A stretch of DNA of 16,259 bases, taken from assembly GCA_003221435.1 (NCBI GenBank), contig QHRS01000085.1:3891-20149 (forward strand), given 5' to 3'. Below, in pieces: positions 12,918-16,259 of this stretch; within the stretch, counting starts at the first letter, position 1, and each line of letters begins with the position of its first letter. The notes under the pieces are model-generated. The model had not been told where the DNA came from, did no database searches, and was given only the letters and a program-made list of their open reading frames with translations. Both the position numbers and the translations under genes were made by a program. The DNA comes from Candidatus Rokuibacteriota bacterium (lineage in GTDB: Bacteria > Methylomirabilota > Methylomirabilia > Rokubacteriales > CSP1-6).

Positions 12918-14077
12918 TCCAGACCGCTGACCGGCTCCGGAAGCTTCCCCCGTACCTCTTCGCCGAAATCGACCGGAAGAAGCGCGAGGTCCGGGCACGC
13001 GGCGTCGACGTGATCGACCTCGGCATCGGCGACCCCGATCTCCCCACGCCACCGCACATCATCCGGGCGCTGCAGCAAGCGGCGGAGAAGCCGGAGCATC
13101 ACCGCTACCCGTCCTACGAGGGGATGCCGGCATTCAGGCAGGCGGTCGCGGACTGGTACGCCCGGCGCTTCGGGGTGACGCTCGATCCGGACACCGAGGT
13201 GCTCACGCTGATCGGCTCGAAGGAGGGAACGGCACACATGCCGCTCGCCTTCGTGAATCCGGGCGACGTCGTGCTCGTCCCCGATCCGGGGTATCCGGTG
13301 TACGCGGCCGGCACCTGGTTCGCGGGGGGCGAGTGCCACTTCATGCCGCTCCGGCGCCCGAACGGCTTCCTGCCCGACCTCGGGGCCATTCCGCCCGACG
13401 TCGCGCGGCGGGCGAAGCTCATGTACCTGAACTACCCCAACAACCCGACGGCCGCCGTGGCGAGCCCGGCATTCTTCGAGAAGGTCGTCGAGTTTGCGCG
13501 TCGCTACGACGTCATCGTCTGCCACGACGCGATGTACTCCGAGCTGCGCTTCGACGACTACGTGCCGCCATCGTTCCTGTCCACGCCCGGGGCCCGGGAG
13601 GTCGGCGTCGAGTTCCATTCCCTCTCGAAGACGTATTCGATGACCGGCTGGCGGCTCGGCTTCTGCGTCGGCCGGCGCGAGGCGGTCGCCGGCCTCGGGA
13701 AGGTCAAGACCAACGTGGACTCCGGCGCCTTCCAGGCGATCCAGGAGGCGGGTGTCGCCGCCCTCGAGGGTCCGCAAGACATCCCCGAGCGGTATCGGAA
13801 GACCTACCAGGAGCGCCGCGACATCACCGTGCAGGGCCTCCGCAAGCTCGGCTGGGAGGTGGACGTCCCGAAGGCAGCGTTCTTCGTCTGGGCGCCGGTG
13901 CCGAACGGAAACGACTCGCGCGCGTTCGCCACGCGGTTGCTCGAAGAGGCCGGCGTGGTCGTCACTCCGGGCATCGGCTTCGGGCCGAGCGGCGAAGGCT
14001 TCTACCGCATCGCGCTGACGATCAGGGCCGACCGCATCGCCGAGGCGATGGAACGCCTGCAAGAGCTCGCGTGGTGA
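12914..14077 (+). CDS. dapL: LL-diaminopimelate aminotransferase
   Basis: A 387-residue fold-I PLP aminotransferase. Seen: YLFAEIDRKK and DLGIGDPDLPTP at the N-terminus, SYEGMPAFRQAVADWY, LNYPNNPT with N173-T179, HDAMYSELRFDD, and the PLP lysine K239 in SLSKTYSMTGWRLGF, the form typical of DapL. DapL converts tetrahydrodipicolinate straight to LL-diaminopimelate, bypassing the succinylase or acetylase steps; its presence with dapA, dapB and lysA fits. A general aspartate/alanine aminotransferase is the alternative, but the context argues against it. The start GTG at 12914 overlaps the preceding stop and puts the conserved N-terminus in place; the open frame further upstream is a shadow of the FAH gene. 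The stop overlaps folB. Confidence 0.9.
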   Translation: MIQTADRLRKLPPYLFAEIDRKKREVRARGVDVIDLGIGDPDLPTPPHIIRALQQAAEKPEHHRYPSYEGMPAFRQAVADWYARRFGVTLDPDTEVLTLIGSKEGTAHMPLAFVNPGDVVLVPDPGYPVYAAGTWFAGGECHFMPLRRPNGFLPDLGAIPPDVARRAKLMYLNYPNNPTAAVASPAFFEKVVEFARRYDVIVCHDAMYSELRFDDYVPPSFLSTPGAREVGVEFHSLSKTYSMTGWRLGFCVGRREAVAGLGKVKTNVDSGAFQAIQEAGVAALEGPQDIPERYRKTYQERRDITVQGLRKLGWEVDVPKAAFFVWAPVPNGNDSRAFATRLLEEAGVVVTPGIGFGPSGEGFYRIALTIRADRIAEAMERLQELAW

Positions 14078-14436
14078 GTGACAAGCTCTTCCTGGAGGAC
14101 GTGCGCTTCTACGGCCGCCACGGCGTCACGAGAGCCGAGCAGGCGGTCGGCGCCTGGTTCTCGGTCGACGTCGAGCTAGCGCTCGACCTCACGGTGGCGG
14201 CACGGACCGACAGCCTCGGTGAGACCGTCGACTACGGAACCGTGGCGCGCCGGATCGTCGAGATCGGCATGCGCGACCGCGTGAACCTCATCGAACGTCT
14301 GGCCGGGCTCATCGCCGAGGCGCTTCTACGCGACCTGCCGACCCAGGAGGTGTGCGTGCGGGTGCGCAAGCTGACCCCCCCGCTCGAGGGGCTGACCGGA
14401 ACGCCCGGCGTGGAGCTGACGCGGAGGCGGTCGTGA
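14074..14436 (+). CDS. folB: dihydroneopterin aldolase
   Basis: A 120-residue FolB of standard length, converting 7,8-dihydroneopterin to 6-hydroxymethyl-dihydropterin and glycolaldehyde in folate synthesis. Seen: FYGRHGVTRAEQ with E22, ETVDYGTV with Y54, NLIERLAGLIAEALL with substrate-binding E74, and RVRKLTPP with K99; these match the catalytic Glu, Tyr and Lys of characterised FolB proteins. The GTG start overlaps the dapL stop by four bases (GTGA) and gives the family's usual N-terminus; the frame is open far upstream, so earlier starts are shadows. It is followed directly by folK. Confidence 0.94.
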   Translation: MSDKLFLEDVRFYGRHGVTRAEQAVGAWFSVDVELALDLTVAARTDSLGETVDYGTVARRIVEIGMRDRVNLIERLAGLIAEALLRDLPTQEVCVRVRKLTPPLEGLTGTPGVELTRRRS

Positions 14437-14984
14437 GCCAGGTGTTCCTGAGCATCGGCTCGAACCTCGGCGACCGCCTGCAGCTCATGCGGGAGGCGGT
14501 GCGCCGCCTGATCGCCGGAGGCGACATCCGCGTGGTCGAGACGTCACGGCTCTACGAGACCGAGCCCTGGGAAACCGAGCCGGGTCAGCTCTCCGACCGG
14601 GCCGACTGGTTCCTCAACTGCGTGATCGCCATCGAGACGACGCTCTCGCCCGACGCGCTGCTCGAGCGCGTGCAGGCGATCGAGGCCGCGCTCGGCCGCA
14701 CGCGCGCTCCCGGCCAGACGCCGGAGGCGCGCCGGTTCGACCGCCGCCCGCTCGACATCGACATCCTGCTCTACGAGAACCGAGTCATCAGCGTGTCGGA
14801 CGACCTCCACATCCCCCATCTGCTCATGCACGAGCGCGGCTTCGTCCTGCGCCCGCTCGCCGATCTCGCGCCGGAGCTGGAGCACCCCGCGCTCTATCGC
14901 ACGATTCGGGAGCTGGCCGCGGAGCTGGAGGACCTGCACGAAGTGCAGGTGGCCGACCTGCCGCCGGAGTGGTTCGAGGGGTAG
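14433..14984 (+). CDS. folK: 2-amino-4-hydroxy-6-hydroxymethyldihydropteridine diphosphokinase
   Basis: A 183-residue HPPK, which pyrophosphorylates the FolB product. Seen: LSIGSNLGDR at 6-15, YETEPW near 41, FLNCVIAIET, and the signature FDRRPLDIDILLY with the Mg-binding D108 and D110, then HIPHLLMHERGFVLRPLADLAPE. The GTG start overlaps the folB stop and has GGAGG five bases upstream. After the core, a C-terminal tail of about 30 acidic residues is slightly longer than the minimal enzyme. The next step, folP, is not in the window. Confidence 0.95.
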   Translation: MSQVFLSIGSNLGDRLQLMREAVRRLIAGGDIRVVETSRLYETEPWETEPGQLSDRADWFLNCVIAIETTLSPDALLERVQAIEAALGRTRAPGQTPEARRFDRRPLDIDILLYENRVISVSDDLHIPHLLMHERGFVLRPLADLAPELEHPALYRTIRELAAELEDLHEVQVADLPPEWFEG

Positions 14985-14985
14985 A

Positions 14986-15495
14986 GTGCGCGAATTCGAT
15001 TTCCAGCGCGAGGCCCTCGAGCACCTCGATGCGCTCTTCAACCTGGCGATCTATCTGACCCGCAACCGGCCGCAGGCCGACGATCTGGTCCAGGAGACCT
15101 ACCTGCGGGCCTTCCGGTTCTCCCACCGCTTCGAGCCGGGAACCAACCTCCGCGCCTGGCTGTTTAAGATTCTGAGAAACACGTTCTTGACGTTCTACCG
15201 TCTGCGGGAGCGCGAGCCGGCGCTGGCCGAGGACGGCGTCCCGGACTGGGACACCCCGATCTTCCACGACGCGCCGGAGGAGACGGGCGCCGTGATGGAA
15301 GCGCACACCGACCTGGAGCGCGCGCTCTCCAGACTGCCGGCGGAATTCCGGATGGTGCTCCTGCTGGCGGAGGTCGAGGGTATGCCGCTGGACGAGGTCG
15401 CGCGGGTGATGGATTGCCCGGTGGGGACCGTGAAGTCCCGGATCTTCCGCGGCAAGGAGCGCTTGCGAGAACTGCTGAAGGATTACAAGCAATGA
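14986..15495 (+). CDS. ECF-family RNA polymerase sigma factor
   Basis: A 169-residue group-4 sigma factor. Region 2 spans about 10-78, with DDLVQETYLRAF at 32-43 and LRAWLFKILRNTFL at 55-68 for core binding and -10 recognition. Region 4 covers about 107-165, with LSRLPAEFRMVLLLAEVEG and the helix-turn-helix LDEVARVMDCPVGTVKSRIFRGKERL for the -35. Region 3 is absent, as expected. The GTG start is one base after the folK stop and has GAGGGG four bases upstream. Its stop overlaps the next gene by ATGA, the usual arrangement with a cognate anti-sigma. The stimulus and targets cannot be told; no sequence resembling an autoregulated promoter is visible, since the gene follows folK without a gap. 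Confidence 0.93.
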   Translation: MREFDFQREALEHLDALFNLAIYLTRNRPQADDLVQETYLRAFRFSHRFEPGTNLRAWLFKILRNTFLTFYRLREREPALAEDGVPDWDTPIFHDAPEETGAVMEAHTDLERALSRLPAEFRMVLLLAEVEGMPLDEVARVMDCPVGTVKSRIFRGKERLRELLKDYKQ

Positions 15496-16169
15496 CCGAT
15501 CCGGACTTCGACCTGCCGGCCCAGCTGCCGCGCCACCGCGCGCCCGGCGAGCTGCGCGCCGCGATTCTCCGGGCCGCCCGCCGCGAGCGCGAGCCCGGGC
15601 GGGGCTGGTGGGGGCCGGCAGCCCTCAGCGCGGCGGCAACCGCGATGGTGATGGCCCTCCTCTGGATCTCGGTCCTGCCGCGCGTCCTTCCGGCCGACCC
15701 GCTGCAGCGCACCGTGCGCGCCGTCGTCTCGGAGCACACGCGCAACCTCATCTGGGGCGAGTCGAGGCCGCCGGTCATTCCCGCCGCGCTCGAGTGGCTC
15801 ACGCAAGAGACCGGCATCGGGCTCTCGCGCGCGTTCTTCGGGGACCACGAACTGCGCTTCGGCACAGGCGAGCCGATCTACCTCGAGGGCCAGCGCGGCG
15901 TCGCCTTCCACTACACCGATCCCGACGAGCACGTGCTGAGTTACATGGTGCTGCCGGCCCCCGGGCTGACGGTCCCGGAGCGGCACCGCGCGCAGATCTC
16001 TCACTACCGGCCGGCGCTGTTCCGCAACGACGGCTTTACGGTCCTGGTGTGGAAGCACGGCGATCTCGCCTGCTTCCTCGTGTCCGACATGGTCTCGGAG
16101 AGGGACCTCGAGCGCTTCAAGTCCTACTTCCTCCGAATCCGGGAGACCACCGAACCGTACCTCGAATAG
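15492..16169 (+). CDS. single-pass membrane protein, probable anti-sigma factor
   Basis: A 225-residue protein with a 40-residue Arg-rich cytoplasmic N-terminus, one membrane helix (about 41-66) and a 160-residue extracytoplasmic domain. The latter contains LIWGESRPPVIPAALEWL, GTGEPIYLEGQRGVAFHY and a late FTVLVWKHGDLACFLVSDM stretch like the hydrophobic core strands seen in membrane anti-sigma proteins. The HxxxCxxC zinc anti-sigma motif is absent, and the N-terminus is shorter than the usual sigma-binding domain. The call rests on the ATGA overlap with the sigma gene, topology and weak family resemblance. AAGGA nine bases before the ATG supports the start. C194 is the only cysteine. Confidence 0.65.
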   Translation: MTDPDFDLPAQLPRHRAPGELRAAILRAARREREPGRGWWGPAALSAAATAMVMALLWISVLPRVLPADPLQRTVRAVVSEHTRNLIWGESRPPVIPAALEWLTQETGIGLSRAFFGDHELRFGTGEPIYLEGQRGVAFHYTDPDEHVLSYMVLPAPGLTVPERHRAQISHYRPALFRNDGFTVLVWKHGDLACFLVSDMVSERDLERFKSYFLRIRETTEPYLE

Positions 16170-16176
16170 CGCGCCT

Positions 16177-16194
16177 CGAACTCCCTCGAGTTCG
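16177..16194. repeat. 7-bp hairpin downstream of the anti-sigma gene
   Basis: CGAACTC and GAGTTCG are perfect arms with a CCTC loop, eight bases after the anti-sigma stop. There is no T tract. It may be a weak terminator or may cover the GTG at 16194 that could begin the next gene. Confidence 0.3.
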
Positions 16195-16259
16195 TGATCG
16201 CCGTTGCCGCTGGGCTCCTCGCGGGCGGCGTGGCGTGGCCGCACGAAAGCCCGCGTAGG
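16194..16259 (+). CDS. possible 5' end of an exported protein, cut by the window edge
   Basis: From the GTG at 16194 the frame is open for the remaining 22 codons and reads MIAVAAGLLAGGVAWPHESP, which looks like the hydrophobic part of a signal peptide followed by a possible cleavage region. There is no Shine-Dalgarno and too little sequence to identify a family, so this may be chance in GC-rich DNA. Confidence 0.3.
   Translation, partial: MIAVAAGLLAGGVAWPHESPRR

Noticed and set aside
12551..14062. 503-codon minus-strand open frame opposite dapL
   Set aside because: Antisense shadow of a clear aminotransferase; composition is biased and no motif is recognisable.

Overview
This is a GC-rich, densely packed bacterial chromosomal segment of core metabolic and envelope genes with many ATGA/GTGA/TTGA overlaps and frequent GTG or TTG starts. 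I see no phage, plasmid, insertion-sequence, CRISPR or RNA-gene signature. The DapL route to diaminopimelate, the argH / Fn3-lipoprotein / lysA order and the base composition would fit a soil or sediment lineage such as Rokubacteria/Methylomirabilota or a deltaproteobacterium. That assignment is an inference from gene style, not from a marker phylogeny.

Layout. (1) 2-364: the 3' end of a zinc-type alcohol dehydrogenase gene that appears to have lost an internal piece of its Rossmann domain. (2) 451-3353: comEA-comEC, the DNA-uptake receptor and channel, two bases apart. (3) 3354-3641: a gene-free convergent spacer holding two GC-rich hairpins. (4) 3642-4640, minus strand: rpoA as a single gene away from ribosomal-protein genes. 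It is divergent from mltG across a 73-base spacer with a symmetric GTATAC -10-like core. (5) 4714-9035: mltG, a plsC-type acyltransferase, argH (TTG start overlapping the plsC stop) and a lipoprotein with three fibronectin type III domains. The junction between argH and the lipoprotein is a two-copy 87-bp tandem repeat that reads open through both copies. (6) 9142-14077: lysA, dapA, dapB, an FAH-family enzyme and dapL, mostly overlapping or tightly spaced. (7) 14074-16169: folB and folK, then an ECF sigma factor and a one-pass membrane protein that is probably its anti-sigma factor. (8) 16194 to the end: possibly the first 22 codons of another exported protein.

How the genes fit together. dapA, dapB, dapL and lysA cover most of the aspartate-semialdehyde to lysine branch by the diaminopimelate aminotransferase variant, which needs no dapD/dapC/dapE. 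The epimerase dapF is not in the window. mltG, plsC and the lipoprotein concern peptidoglycan, phospholipid and the outer membrane. folB-folK make two successive steps of folate synthesis. The sigma/anti-sigma pair closes the run and is translationally coupled to itself.

Most of the window is ordinary backbone. The points that deserve a second look are the ectopic rpoA, the in-frame tandem repeat before the lipoprotein, the LptM-like N-terminus of that lipoprotein, the FAH-family gene inside the dap cluster, the shortened dehydrogenase, and an anti-sigma candidate without the zinc motif. I found no convincing undescribed multi-gene system.
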